Source of the DNA: an uncultured Pseudokineococcus sp.
GTDB lineage: Bacteria; Actinomycetota; Actinomycetes; Actinomycetales; Quadrisphaeraceae
Length of the DNA stretch: 64,000 bases
NCBI RefSeq assembly: GCF_947495735.1
Contig: NZ_CANMAA010000016.1
Coordinates: 1 to 64,000 of the forward strand
Direction of reading: 5' to 3'
The stretch's first letter is position 1; each line of letters begins with the position of its first letter. The notes below the pieces were generated by a model. That model did no database searches and was not told the DNA's origin. It saw only the letters and a program-made list of their open reading frames with translations. A program made the translations under genes and the position numbers. This document shows positions 43,976-52,613 of this stretch, one piece after another.

Positions 43976-45796
43976 TCAGAGCAGCGCGGTGAGCGCGGCC
44001 TCGCGGGCGGCGGCTGGGTCGGCAGCGGCGACGGCGGCCTCGGCCGCGGCGCGGCACTGCTCCGGCGTCGCGCTCGCCAGGCGCGCGCCCACGGCCGGGA
44101 GCGCGGCCGGCGCGGCGGACAGCGAGGTGACGCCGAGGCCCACGAGCACGCAGGCGAGGAGCGGGTCGGCCGCGGCCTCCCCGCAGACGCCGACGGGCTT
44201 GCCGGCGCGCCGGCCGGCCGCCGCCGTCATCGCCACGAGGGCGAGCACAGCCGGCTGCCACGGGTCGTTGAGGTCGGCGAGGTCGCCGGAGAGCCGGTCG
44301 GCCGCCATCGCGTACTGCGTGAGGTCGTTGGTGCCGATGGACAGGAAGTCCACGTGCGCCAGCACCCGGGCGGCCAGCAGCGCCACGGAGGGCACCTCGA
44401 CCATGACGCCGGGCACGAGGCCCCGGGCGCGCACCGCGACGCCGAAGTCGCGCGCCTCGGCCTCGGTGGCGACCATCGGCGCCATCACCTGCGGCCGCAG
44501 GCCGGTCTGCTCCGCCGCCAGGGCGACGGCGTCGAGCTGGCGCTCGAGCAGGCCCGGGTCGCGTCGCACCACGCGCAGGCCCCGGACGCCGAGGGCCGGG
44601 TTCTCCTCGTGCGCGGGGGTGGCGTAGGCGATCGGCTTGTCCGAGCCGGCGTCGAGGGTGCGCAGGACGACCTTGACGTCGGAGCCGTCCCCCGGGCCGC
44701 CGGCCGCGCGGGCGCGCTCGGCGAAGGGGCGCAGCACCTCGGCGTAGACGGCTGCCTGGGCCTCGACGTCGGGCTCGACGGTCGTGCCGAGGAAGCACAG
44801 CTCGGTGCGGAAGAGGCCCACGCCCGCGGCGGGCCCGCCGGCGGCGGCGCGGGCCGCCGGCCCGTCGGCCACGTTGGCGAGGACGGCGACGGGCGTGCCG
44901 TCGGCCAGGCGCCCGGGGCCGACCCAGGAGGCTGCGGCCGCGCGGTCCCCGCGGTCGCGGTGCACGCGCTGGGCGGCGCGCTCGAGGTCGGGCTCCCGCT
45001 CGACGGCGCCCGTGGTCCCGTCGACGAGGACGACCTCGCCGACGGCCAGGTCCTGCGCCCCGGCGGTCGCGACGACGCAGGGGATGCCTAGCTGGCGGGC
45101 GATGATCGCGGTGTGCCCGGTGGGGCCGCCGCCGCGGGTGACGAGCGCCAGCACCTGCGCCGGGTCCAGGCCTGCGGTGTCCGCCGGGGCGAGGTCCTCG
45201 GCGACGAGCACGCTGGGCTGCTCCGGGTTCGGGATGCCCGGCTCCTCCTGGCCGGTGAGCTCGGCGACGACGCGGTCGCGCACGTCGTGCAGGTCGGTGA
45301 CGCGGTCGGCCATCAGGCCGCCCATCGCCGCGAACATCCCCGCGAACTTCTCCGCGGCCCCCACGACGGCGACGTCGGCGGGCGCGCCGGCGCGCGTGCG
45401 CTTGCGCACCTCGCCCAGCAGGCCGCGGTCGGCGGCCAGCTGGGCCGTGGCGCGCAGGACCTCGGCGGCGTCGCCCTCGGCCGACCCCGCCCGGGCCGTC
45501 AGCCGCTCGGCGACGGCGGCCGCCGCCGCCCGGGCCCGCTCCAGCTCGGCGTCGCGGTCGTCCTCGGGCACCACGCCCGCGCCGCCGTCGGCGGGCACCG
45601 GGGGCAGCTGCGGTCGCGGCGCCGGCCGCACCACGGGGCCCACGGCGACGCCCGGCACGACGGGCGTGCCCCGCAGCGCCGCGGCCGGCGGCCGAGGGGC
45701 GGAGGCGGCGCCCAGCGGCTCGGCGCCCGTGGCGCGGCCGCCGGGTGAGCCGTGCCCCGCGGCGGAGCTGGCGGCGGAGGAGGTCGAGGAGGTCAT
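43976..45796 (-). CDS. ptsI: PTS enzyme I
   Basis: 606 residues, some 35 longer than usual because of a Ser/Ala/Gly-rich N-terminus. LRGTPVVPGVAVGPVVRP opens the conserved part. Active-site His228 is in GGGPTGHTAIIARQ, the PEP site includes GLFRTELCFL, GTNDLTQYAMAADR and the Cys loop GVCGEAAADP. It transfers phosphate from PEP to HPr. Divergent from fruR-fruK-fruA-ptsH, with a shared palindromic promoter element. No Shine-Dalgarno at the ATG; no other start lies before the conserved region. Confidence 0.95.
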   Translation of the reverse strand: MTSSTSSAASSAAGHGSPGGRATGAEPLGAASAPRPPAAALRGTPVVPGVAVGPVVRPAPRPQLPPVPADGGAGVVPEDDRDAELERARAAAAAVAERLTARAGSAEGDAAEVLRATAQLAADRGLLGEVRKRTRAGAPADVAVVGAAEKFAGMFAAMGGLMADRVTDLHDVRDRVVAELTGQEEPGIPNPEQPSVLVAEDLAPADTAGLDPAQVLALVTRGGGPTGHTAIIARQLGIPCVVATAGAQDLAVGEVVLVDGTTGAVEREPDLERAAQRVHRDRGDRAAAASWVGPGRLADGTPVAVLANVADGPAARAAAGGPAAGVGLFRTELCFLGTTVEPDVEAQAAVYAEVLRPFAERARAAGGPGDGSDVKVVLRTLDAGSDKPIAYATPAHEENPALGVRGLRVVRRDPGLLERQLDAVALAAEQTGLRPQVMAPMVATEAEARDFGVAVRARGLVPGVMVEVPSVALLAARVLAHVDFLSIGTNDLTQYAMAADRLSGDLADLNDPWQPAVLALVAMTAAAGRRAGKPVGVCGEAAADPLLACVLVGLGVTSLSAAPAALPAVGARLASATPEQCRAAAEAAVAAADPAAAREAALTALL

Positions 45797-45927
45797 GCGG
45801 AGGGCATCCCGTCGTCGTCGACGGAGCGGGTCGGCACCCGCGCCGCGGGGGGGTCATCGCACCAGACACGGGCCGCGGCGTCGCGCGGGGCGTCCGACCA
45901 GACCGGCGGCCTGGGGCGCTCGGGGCG

Positions 45928-45974
45928 ACGCTACGAACGGTCGCTTGACATGTCAAGGCAACCGGGCGTAGAAC
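45928..45974. promoter_or_regulatory. Divergent ptsI/fruR promoters sharing a palindromic -35
   Basis: TTGACATGTCAA (45945-45956) is a perfect palindrome made of two opposed TTGACA hexamers. Forward: TTGACA 45945-45950, 18 bp, TAGAAC 45969-45974, towards fruR. Reverse: TTGACA 45956-45951, 17 bp, TAGCGT 45933-45928, towards ptsI. Both are good sigma-70-type promoters, and polymerases would compete for the -35. Confidence 0.75.
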
Positions 45975-46082
45975 CAACCAACGCAACATCAGAACCACAT
46001 GAAGTCACAGCAGGCCGAGGGCCTTCGGCACGGCCGGCGCACGCCGGACGCACCCGGGGCCCGACTCACGAGGGAGTGAGCC

Positions 46083-46925
46083 GTGTACGCACCCGAGCGC
46101 CAGGCGGCCATCGCCGCACGCGTGGGCCGGCAGGCCCGGGTCTCGGTCAGCGACCTCGCGGCGGAGCACGCCGTCACGACCGAGACCGTCCGCCGGGACC
46201 TCGCCGTCCTCGAGCGCGCCGGCGCCCTGCGCCGCGTGCACGGCGGCGCCGTCTCCCCCGCCGCGCTCGCCGTGCCCGAGACCCGGGTGGAGGAGCGCGA
46301 CCGCATCGCCTCCGACGCCAAGGACCGCATCGCCGCCGCGGCCCTCGGGCAGCTGCCTCCGGGGACGACGAGCGTGGCCCTGGACGCCGGGAGCACCACC
46401 GGGCGCCTGGCCGGGCTGCTCGCGACGTCGCCGGCCGCCCTCGCGGAGGGGGCGGCGCTCGTCGTCGTCACCCATGCGGTGCACCTGGCGGCCCGCCTCG
46501 TGGGCGTGCCGGGCGTCGAGCTCCAGCTGGTCGGCGGGCGGGTCCGCCCCACGACCCAGGCCGCCGTCGGCGCGGAGGCCGTCCGCGCGCTGGACGACCT
46601 GCGCGTCGACGTCGCCGTCCTCGGCGCCAACGGCTTCTCCGCCGAGGCGGGCTTCACGACCCCCGACGCCGAGGAGGCCGCGGTGAAGCGCGCGCTCGTG
46701 CGCTCCGCGGGCCTCGTCGTCGTCGTCGCGGACGCCCGCAAGGCCGGCCGCCAGGACCTGCACCGCTTCGCCCGACTCGAGGAGGTCGACGTGCTCGTGA
46801 CCGACACGGCCCTGGACGGCCCCGCCGCTGGCGGCGCCCCCGTGGACGACGCACCCGGTGGCCCGGCGTCCACGGCCGAGCTCGAGGCCCTGCGGGCCGC
46901 CGGCGTCGACCTGGTGCTCGCGTGA
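46083..46925 (+). CDS. fruR: DeoR family regulator of fructose genes
   Basis: 280 residues from a GTG after GAGGGAG. DeoR helix-turn-helix: YAPERQAAIAARVGRQARVS, then EHAVTTETVRRDLAVLERAG and RRVHGGAV. Sugar-phosphate-sensing domain with ALDAGSTTGRLAGLLA and VLGANGFSAEAGFTT. It is translationally coupled to fruK (GTGA), so it is probably the fru repressor responding to fructose 1-phosphate. Family role known; target inferred from position. Confidence 0.9.
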   Translation: MYAPERQAAIAARVGRQARVSVSDLAAEHAVTTETVRRDLAVLERAGALRRVHGGAVSPAALAVPETRVEERDRIASDAKDRIAAAALGQLPPGTTSVALDAGSTTGRLAGLLATSPAALAEGAALVVVTHAVHLAARLVGVPGVELQLVGGRVRPTTQAAVGAEAVRALDDLRVDVAVLGANGFSAEAGFTTPDAEEAAVKRALVRSAGLVVVVADARKAGRQDLHRFARLEEVDVLVTDTALDGPAAGGAPVDDAPGGPASTAELEALRAAGVDLVLA

Positions 46926-47944
46926 GCGCCGCTGCGCCCGTGACCGGGGCCGGCACCGCGCCGGAGGTGGTCACGCTCACGGCCAACCCGAGCCTCGACC
47001 GCACGGTGGACCTCGCCGGGCCGCTGCGCCGCGGCGCCGTCCAGCGCGCCACCGCCTCGGTGGTCGAGCCCGGCGGCAAGGGCGTCAACGTGGCGCGCGT
47101 GCTCGCGGCGGCGGGGCGCGACGTCGTCGCCGTGCTGCCCGCCGACGCCGGCGACCCGCTGCTCGCCGCGCTCGCCGAGGCGGGGCTCGCGGCCCGGCCG
47201 ACGCCGGCCGGGGGGCCCGTGCGCACCAACACGGCGGTGACCGAGCCCGACGGCACGACGACGAAGGTCAACGAGGCCGGGCCGCTCCTGACCCCCGGCG
47301 GTCACGACGCCCTGCGCGGCGCCGTCCTCGACGCCGCGACGGGCGCGCGCTGGGCCGTGCTCTCCGGCTCGCTGCCCCCCGGGGCCCCCGCCTCTCTGTA
47401 CGCCGACCTCGTCGCGCCGCTGCGCGCGGCCGGGTGCGCCGTGGGCGTGGACACCTCCGGCGCGGCGCTCGCGGCGCTGCTCGGCCCGGACGCCGACCCG
47501 GCGGCGGCGCCCGACGTCGTCAAGCCCAACGGCGAGGAGCTCGGCGAGCTGACGGGGGAGGACGGCGACGCCCTCGAGGCCGACCCGGTGGCCGCCGCCC
47601 GCGCGGCCCGGTCGCTCGTCGAGCGCGGCGTCGGCGCGGTGCTCGTGACGCTCGGTGCGCGCGGCGCGGTGCTGGTGACGGCGCAGGGCGCCTGGAGCGC
47701 CCTGCCGCCGCCCGTCGTGCCGCGCAGCACCGTGGGCGCCGGGGACTCCGCGCTCGCCGGCTACGTCCTCGCGACCCTGCGCGGCGACGACGCCCCCGGC
47801 CGGCTCCGCGAGGCCGTCGCCCACGGCTCCGCGGCGGCGGCGCTGCCCGGCTCGGCGCTGCCCGGGCCCGACCAGGTGCGCCCCGACCTCGTCGAGATCA
47901 CTCCCCTGTCCCTCGACCCGGCGCCCGCGCCCCTCTCCTCCTGA
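46922..47944 (+). CDS. fruK: 1-phosphofructokinase
   Basis: 340 residues, PfkB family. TLTANPSLDRTVDLAG at the start, the sugar-binding VEPGGKGVNVARVLAAAGRD, and VVPRSTVGAGDSALAGYVLA near the C-terminus with catalytic Asp in GAGDS. It phosphorylates fructose 1-phosphate, the product of FruA, to fructose 1,6-bisphosphate using ATP. The GTG overlaps the fruR stop. fruA follows after about 70 bp. Confidence 0.93.
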   Translation: MSAAAPVTGAGTAPEVVTLTANPSLDRTVDLAGPLRRGAVQRATASVVEPGGKGVNVARVLAAAGRDVVAVLPADAGDPLLAALAEAGLAARPTPAGGPVRTNTAVTEPDGTTTKVNEAGPLLTPGGHDALRGAVLDAATGARWAVLSGSLPPGAPASLYADLVAPLRAAGCAVGVDTSGAALAALLGPDADPAAAPDVVKPNGEELGELTGEDGDALEADPVAAARAARSLVERGVGAVLVTLGARGAVLVTAQGAWSALPPPVVPRSTVGAGDSALAGYVLATLRGDDAPGRLREAVAHGSAAAALPGSALPGPDQVRPDLVEITPLSLDPAPAPLSS

Positions 47945-48012
47945 CCAGCACCCTCCGCACGCCCCGCTCCGCACGCACCCCCGCGTCACCGACGACGACC
48001 CGAGAGGCACCC

Positions 48013-49956
48013 ATGAGCCACAGCACCGCACAGCCCGGCGCCGCGAGCGCGCCCGGGGGCGAGGACCTCCTCCTCCCGCGCCTCGTCGCGCTCGACGCCG
48101 ACCTCGGCGGCAGCAGCGAGGACGTCGTCCGCCGCCTGTCGGCGATGGTCTCCGAGGCCGGCCGCGCCGACGGCACCGACGGCCTCGCCAAGGCGGCCCT
48201 GGCCCGCGAGGCCAGCTCGCCCACCGGCCTGCCGAACGGCATCGCCATCCCGCACGCGCGGACCTCGCACGTCTCGCAGGCGTCGCTGGCCTTCGCGCGC
48301 CTGGCGCGGAAGGTCGACTTCGGCGCCCCCGACGGTCCCGCCGACCTCGTCTTCCTCATCGCCGCTCCCGAGGGCGCCGGCAGCGCGCACCTGAAGCTGC
48401 TGAGCAAGCTGGCCCGCGCGCTGGTGCGGCCCGCGTTCACCGCGTCGCTGCGCGAGGCCACCTCGGCCGACGAGGTCGTGCGCCTGGTCGAGGAGGTCAT
48501 CGCCCCGGCGCAGCCGAAGGCGCCCGCGGCGCCGGCGGCGGGCGCGCACGGCGCCACGGCTGCGGGCTCGGCGGCCCCGGCCGCCGCCTCCGGCGCCGTC
48601 GCGGCGGACGCCGCGGCGACGGTCGACCAGGAGAAGCCCGCCGCCACCGCGACCGGCGTGCGCCGGATCGTCGCCGTCACCGCCTGCCCCACGGGCATCG
48701 CGCACACCTACATGGCCGCCGACTCCCTCGTGGCCGCCGGCGAGCGCGCCGGCGTCGAGGTCGTCGTCGAGACCCAGGGCTCCTCCGGCTCGACGCCGCT
48801 GGCCCCCGAGGTCATCGCCGGCGCCAGCGCCGTGATCTTCGCGGTCGACGTGGGCGTCAAGGAGCGCGGCCGCTTCGCGGGCAAGCCGCTCGTGCAGTCC
48901 GGCGTCAAGCGCGCCATCAACGAGCCCGACGTCATGGTCGGCGAGGCGCTGCGCGCGGTCGACGACCCCTCCGCCCAGCGCGTGCCCGGCGACGGCGCGG
49001 GCGCGGGCGCCGCGGCCGGCGCGGGCAGCGGGGCCCGCCCCGGCTTCGGCAGCGAGCTGCGCCGCTGGCTGCTCACCGGCGTCAGCTACATGATCCCGTT
49101 CGTCGCGGCCGGCGGTCTGCTGCTGGCGCTGGGCTTCCTCTTCGGCGGGTACCAGATCGTGTCCGAGGCCCCGGGCGACCCGGACGGCACGGCGCTGAAC
49201 ACGCTGATCCTCGCGAACAGCTCGCTGACGGACCTCCCCGACGGCGGGCTGACGCAGTACATCGGCGCCGTGCTCTCGACCCTCGGCCAGCTGGCCTTCG
49301 GCCTGCTCGTGCCGGCGCTGGCCGGGTACATCGCCTACGCCATGGCCGACCGCCCCGGCATCGCGCCGGGCTTCGTCGCCGGCCTGGTGGCCGGCGCCAC
49401 GGGCGCCGGCTTCATCGGCGGCCTCGTCGGCGGCCTGCTCGCCGGCGCGGTGGCCCTCGCGATCAGCAAGATCCGGGTGCCCCAGTGGGGCCGCGGGCTG
49501 ATGCCGGTCGTGATCATCCCGCTGTTCGCGACGCTCATCACGGGCTTCCTGATGTTCGCGCTGCTGGCGCGCCCGCTGGCCGCGGTGACGACGGGCCTCG
49601 CCGACTTCCTCAACGGGCTCTCGGGCGGCTCCGCCGTCCTGCTCGGCGTCATCCTCGGCCTGATGATGGCCTTCGACATGGGCGGCCCGCTCAACAAGAC
49701 CGCCTACGCCTTCGCCGCCGCGGGCCTCGGGGCGGCGACCGCCACCGACACCGCGCCGCTGACGATCATGGCGGCCGTCATGGCCGCGGGCATGGTGCCG
49801 CCGCTGGCGCTCGCCCTGGCCACCGTGGTCCGCAAGAAGCTCTTCACGGAGCCGGAGCGGGAGAACGGCAAGGCGGCGTGGCTGCTCGGCTCGGCCTTCA
49901 TCACCGAGGGGGCCATCCCCTTCGCCGCGGCCGACCCGCTGCGCGTGATCCCCTAG
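48013..49956 (+). CDS. fruA: Fructose PTS EIIABC, truncated by amber stop
   Basis: As written, 647 residues. The EIIA domain has phospho-His81 in GIAIPHARTSH. After a Pro/Ala linker, EIIB has phospho-Cys225 in VTACPTGIAHTYMA. EIIC starts near residue 350 (WLLTGVSYMIPFVAAGGLLL) and runs to EGAIPFAAADPLRVIP. There a TAG at 49954-49956 stops it, although the same frame continues for 69 codons of clear EIIC sequence. The usual residue is Ser; TCG to TAG is a single change. Without the last two helices the transporter is probably inactive unless the stop is read through. fruR, fruK and ptsH around it look intact. Confidence 0.88.
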   Translation: MSHSTAQPGAASAPGGEDLLLPRLVALDADLGGSSEDVVRRLSAMVSEAGRADGTDGLAKAALAREASSPTGLPNGIAIPHARTSHVSQASLAFARLARKVDFGAPDGPADLVFLIAAPEGAGSAHLKLLSKLARALVRPAFTASLREATSADEVVRLVEEVIAPAQPKAPAAPAAGAHGATAAGSAAPAAASGAVAADAAATVDQEKPAATATGVRRIVAVTACPTGIAHTYMAADSLVAAGERAGVEVVVETQGSSGSTPLAPEVIAGASAVIFAVDVGVKERGRFAGKPLVQSGVKRAINEPDVMVGEALRAVDDPSAQRVPGDGAGAGAAAGAGSGARPGFGSELRRWLLTGVSYMIPFVAAGGLLLALGFLFGGYQIVSEAPGDPDGTALNTLILANSSLTDLPDGGLTQYIGAVLSTLGQLAFGLLVPALAGYIAYAMADRPGIAPGFVAGLVAGATGAGFIGGLVGGLLAGAVALAISKIRVPQWGRGLMPVVIIPLFATLITGFLMFALLARPLAAVTTGLADFLNGLSGGSAVLLGVILGLMMAFDMGGPLNKTAYAFAAAGLGAATATDTAPLTIMAAVMAAGMVPPLALALATVVRKKLFTEPERENGKAAWLLGSAFITEGAIPFAAADPLRVIP

Positions 49957-50166
49957 ATCATGCTCGGCTCGGCCACGACCGGGGCGATCGTCATGGCCAC
50001 GGGCGTGGAGCTGCGGGCCCCCCACGGCGGGATCTTCGTCTTCTTCGCCATCGACGGCGTCCTCGCGTTCGTCCTCGCGGTCCTCGCCGGCATGGTCGTC
50101 AGCGCCGTCGCCGTCATCGCCGCCAAGAGCCTCGGCCGCTCGAAGGCCGACCTCGCCGCCGCCTGA
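49957..50166 (+). pseudogene. fruA: Detached C-terminal part of fruA
   Basis: 69 in-frame codons after the amber stop, starting IMLGSATTGAIVMATGVELR and containing a membrane helix GIFVFFAIDGVLAFVLAVLA, ending KSLGRSKADLAAA. This is the normal end of fructose-type EIIC. An ATG at 49960 is in frame but no Shine-Dalgarno precedes it, so independent translation is unlikely. Confidence 0.8.
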
Positions 50167-50270
50167 GCGGCTCCCCGCACGCCCCGGCCCGGACGCGCGC
50201 TGCGCCGTCCGGGCCGGGAGCATCACCCGCAGCACCTGCCCGCTCGACCCCACCAGCGAAGGAGGGCCCC

Positions 50271-50528
50271 GTGCCCAGCACCACCGTGACCGTCGGCTCC
50301 TCGGTCGGCCTGCACGCCCGTCCGGCCGCCGTCATCGCCGCCCGCGCCGCCGAGCTCGGCAGCGAGATCACGCTGTCCGTGCCGGACGAGGAGCCGGTGG
50401 ACGCCGGGTCCGCCCTCATGATCATGACGCTCGGCGCCGAGCGCGGCACCGAGGTGACCGTCGAGGGCGAGGACGAAGCCCACGTCGCCGAGATCGCCGC
50501 GCTGGTGGCCCAGGACCTCGACGCCTGA
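50271..50528 (+). CDS. ptsH: HPr phosphocarrier
   Basis: 85 residues from a GTG behind GAAGGAGGG. Phosphorylated His15 sits in VGLHARPAAVIAARA. The regulatory-Ser region reads VDAGSALMIMTLG, so Ser is present there. HPr receives phosphate from EI and passes it to the EIIA domain of FruA. It is the last gene of the fru operon, ended by a 15-bp hairpin. Confidence 0.95.
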   Translation: MPSTTVTVGSSVGLHARPAAVIAARAAELGSEITLSVPDEEPVDAGSALMIMTLGAERGTEVTVEGEDEAHVAEIAALVAQDLDA

Positions 50529-50558
50529 CCCACCGCACCCGCGCACCGCGCAGCACGT

Positions 50559-50592
50559 GGACGGCCCCCGCCCGAGAGGGCGGGGGCCGTCC
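50559..50592 (+). terminator. fru operon terminator
   Basis: Perfect 15-bp stem (50559-50573 with 50578-50592) and GAGA loop, 31 bp after ptsH. Confidence 0.85.
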
Positions 50593-50635
50593 GTCGAGCG
50601 AGCCGTCCGTCGAGCAGGGCGCCGTCCCGGTGATC

Positions 50636-50651
50636 TGTGACGGACGTCACG
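50636..50651. promoter_or_regulatory. Crp/GlxR-like palindrome
   Basis: TGTGACGGACGTCACG fits TGTGA-n6-TCAC(A), the Crp/GlxR consensus, with one edge mismatch. It is in the gap between ptsH and bioY, upstream of a TAGACA -10-like box at 50685. No adjacent gene starts here in the forward direction. Confidence 0.45.
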
Positions 50652-50696
50652 GTCCGGGGGCTTCTCGCCGCGCGCGGCGGCGGGTAGACAGGTGGC

Positions 50697-50799
50697 CGTC
50701 CGGTCCGCCTCGCCGACGGCGTCGAGCGCGGACCGGTGCGACGACCTCAGCTGCTCGCGACGACGACGGCCCCCGCCCATCGGGCGGGGGCCGTCGTCG
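50697..50799 (+). ncRNA. Candidate small RNA
   Basis: A TAGACA box (50685-50690) below the Crp-like site would start a transcript near 50697, which would reach the perfect terminator hairpin at 50761-50799. No convincing protein fits, as the GTG frame at 50692 runs on without a family match. There is no clear -35. This is inference only. Confidence 0.25.
50761..50799. terminator. bioY terminator (bidirectional)
   Basis: Perfect 18-bp stem (50761-50778 with 50782-50799) and 3-nt loop, 15 bp past the bioY stop. Its lower stem repeats the core of the ptsH terminator (GGCCCCCGCCC). Confidence 0.85.
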
Positions 50800-50814
50800 T
50801 GCGTCGGAGCGGGG

Positions 50815-51411
50815 TCAGCCCCGGCGTCCGACCCGGCGCCACACGGCCGGCACCAGGGCCGCGGCGACCGCGGCCTTGACGACGCCGCCGAGGAGGAACG
50901 GGAAGAAGCCCGCCGCCAGCGCCGCCGAGGCGCTCAGGCCGGCGGTCACGGCCAGCCACGGGACGCCGACGGCGAAGACGACGAGCTGGCCGGCGACGAA
51001 CAGCGGCAGCGCGCGCAGGAACCGGCGGTCGGCGCCGTGGCGGGCGGCCAGACCCATGAGGTAGGCGGCCGGCACGAACCCGAGGACGTAGCCGCCCGTC
51101 GCCCCGACGACGGCCTCGTAGCCGCCGCTCGCCTCGGAGTAGAAGGGCAGGCCGACCAGCGCCGCGAGGATGTAGAACCCCATGACGGAGACGGCGCGCA
51201 CCGGCCCGAGCGCCGAGGCCACCAGCACGAGGCCGAGGGTCTGGCCGGTGATGGGCACCGGGGACCCGGGCACGGGCACCGACACCTGCGCCATCAGCGC
51301 CATGCCGAGGACGCCCCCGGCGACGAGCGCGACGTCGCGGGTGCGACTGCCCGGCAGCAGGTCGGCGAGGACGAGCCCGGCGCGGGGTGCGGGGAGGGCG
51401 GCGGAGGACAC
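50815..51411 (-). CDS. bioY: Biotin transporter BioY
   Basis: 198 residues from a GTG behind CAGGAG. Six hydrophobic segments with the BioY pattern: VPVPGSPVPITGQTLGLVL, GLPFYSEASGGYEAVVGATG and GYVLGFVPAAYLMG. It is the substrate-binding (S) component of an ECF-type vitamin importer and takes up biotin. Its partners bioM and bioN are not adjacent, so it must act alone or with a shared module. Confidence 0.9.
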   Translation of the reverse strand: MSSAALPAPRAGLVLADLLPGSRTRDVALVAGGVLGMALMAQVSVPVPGSPVPITGQTLGLVLVASALGPVRAVSVMGFYILAALVGLPFYSEASGGYEAVVGATGGYVLGFVPAAYLMGLAARHGADRRFLRALPLFVAGQLVVFAVGVPWLAVTAGLSASAALAAGFFPFLLGGVVKAAVAAALVPAVWRRVGRRG

Positions 51412-51650
51412 GGGCGGCTCCTGCGGGAGGCCGGCTCGCTCGGCCGGCGGGGGACGGGTCGCCGCCGATCCTGGCAGAGGCGCCGGCGGCGGCTCTCCGT
51501 CGCGGCCCGGTGCGGTCGTCCGGGCTCGCCGCTTCGTCGTCGCGACGACGGCGTCCGGCCCGGCTGCTGCGGGCGCGACGCCGTCACGTCGCCCGGCCGT
51601 CACCCGGACGGCACCCGCGCGCGGGGAGGGGCGCACGTAGTGTCACGGGC

Positions 51651-52472
51651 ATGCGCTGGCTCGTGGCTCTCGACGTGGACGGCACGCTCATCGACCACGA
51701 CGAGGTCATGTCACCCGTCGTCCGCGAGGCCGTGCGCGACGTCGTCGCCGCCGGCCACCACGTGGTCGTGGCCACCGGTCGCTCCCTCGACAGCGCCTAC
51801 CCGGTGCTCGGGTGGCTCGGCCTGGCCCCCTCGGAGGACGCGGACGCCAAGCCCTACGTCTCCCCGATGGTCTGCAGCAACGGCGCCGTGACGGTGCAGG
51901 TCGACCCCGCGCTGCCGGACGGCCACCAGGTCAGCGACGTCGTGACGTTCGACCCCGCCCCGGTGCTGCGGCTGCTCGTGCAGGACCTGCCGACCGCGGC
52001 GTTCGCCGTCGAGGACGTCGGCGTCGGCTTCAAGGTCGCGGGGAAGTTCCCGGAGGACGAGCTGACCGGCCGGATCACGCACGTCGCCTTCGACGAGCTG
52101 CTCGCGGGGCCCGCCAGCCGCGTCGTCGTCCGCAGCCCCGAGCACACGCCGCAGGACTTCCTCGAGATCACCTCCCGGCTCGGGATGAAGGGCGTCAACT
52201 ACTCGGTGGGCTGGACGGCCTGGCTCGACCTGGCGCCCGAGGGGGTCAGCAAGGCCAGCGCCCTCGAGGTCGTGCGCCAGCGCCTGGGCGTGGACCCGGC
52301 GCGCACCCTCGCCATGGGCGACGGGCGCAACGACCTCGAGATGCTCCGCTGGGCCGCCCGCGGGGTGGCCATGGGCCAGGCGCCGGCCGAGGTGCGCGAG
52401 GCCGCCGACGAGGTCACCGGCACGGTGCTCGACGACGGCGCCGCCGCGGTGCTCGCGACGCTGCCGCGCTGA
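51651..52472 (+). CDS. Cof-type HAD phosphatase
   Basis: 273 residues. HAD motif I ALDVDGTLIDHD (nucleophile Asp), motif II in VVATGRSLDSA, motif III Lys in GVSKASALEV and motif IV MGDGRNDLEMLRWA. The large C2B cap makes it a Cof/YbiV-like sugar- or nucleotide-phosphate phosphatase. Substrate unknown. The ATG follows TAGTGT by 7 nt without Shine-Dalgarno, so the mRNA is likely leaderless. A perfect palindromic terminator follows 45 bp later. Confidence 0.9.
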   Translation: MRWLVALDVDGTLIDHDEVMSPVVREAVRDVVAAGHHVVVATGRSLDSAYPVLGWLGLAPSEDADAKPYVSPMVCSNGAVTVQVDPALPDGHQVSDVVTFDPAPVLRLLVQDLPTAAFAVEDVGVGFKVAGKFPEDELTGRITHVAFDELLAGPASRVVVRSPEHTPQDFLEITSRLGMKGVNYSVGWTAWLDLAPEGVSKASALEVVRQRLGVDPARTLAMGDGRNDLEMLRWAARGVAMGQAPAEVREAADEVTGTVLDDGAAAVLATLPR

Positions 52473-52517
52473 GACGCCGCGCGGGCCGCCCGCGGAGCCG
52501 GGGCCGGGCCTGAGTCC

Positions 52518-52555
52518 CTGCACGGGCGGCGGGATGCATCCCGCCGCCCGTGCAG
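52518..52555. terminator. Perfect 38-bp palindrome terminator
   Basis: A 19+19-bp uninterrupted palindrome centred on ATGCAT (52518-52555), following the HAD gene. Its two-way symmetry would make the RNA fold into a 17-bp stem with a TGCA loop. Confidence 0.8.
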
Positions 52556-52613
52556 AGGCTCAGCTCCGACGGCGCGGACCGCGACGACCCCCGCTCGGTC
52601 CTGCGCCGGGCGG

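Noticed and set aside
49954-49956. TAG read as pyrrolysine in fruA
   Set aside because: No pyl genes are in the window, EIIC proteins have Ser there, and other genes here would need checking; mutation or error is simpler.
50692-50850. GTG-started peptide after TAGACA
   Set aside because: The frame runs through the bioY terminator without a stop or family match; a small RNA is more likely if anything is transcribed.
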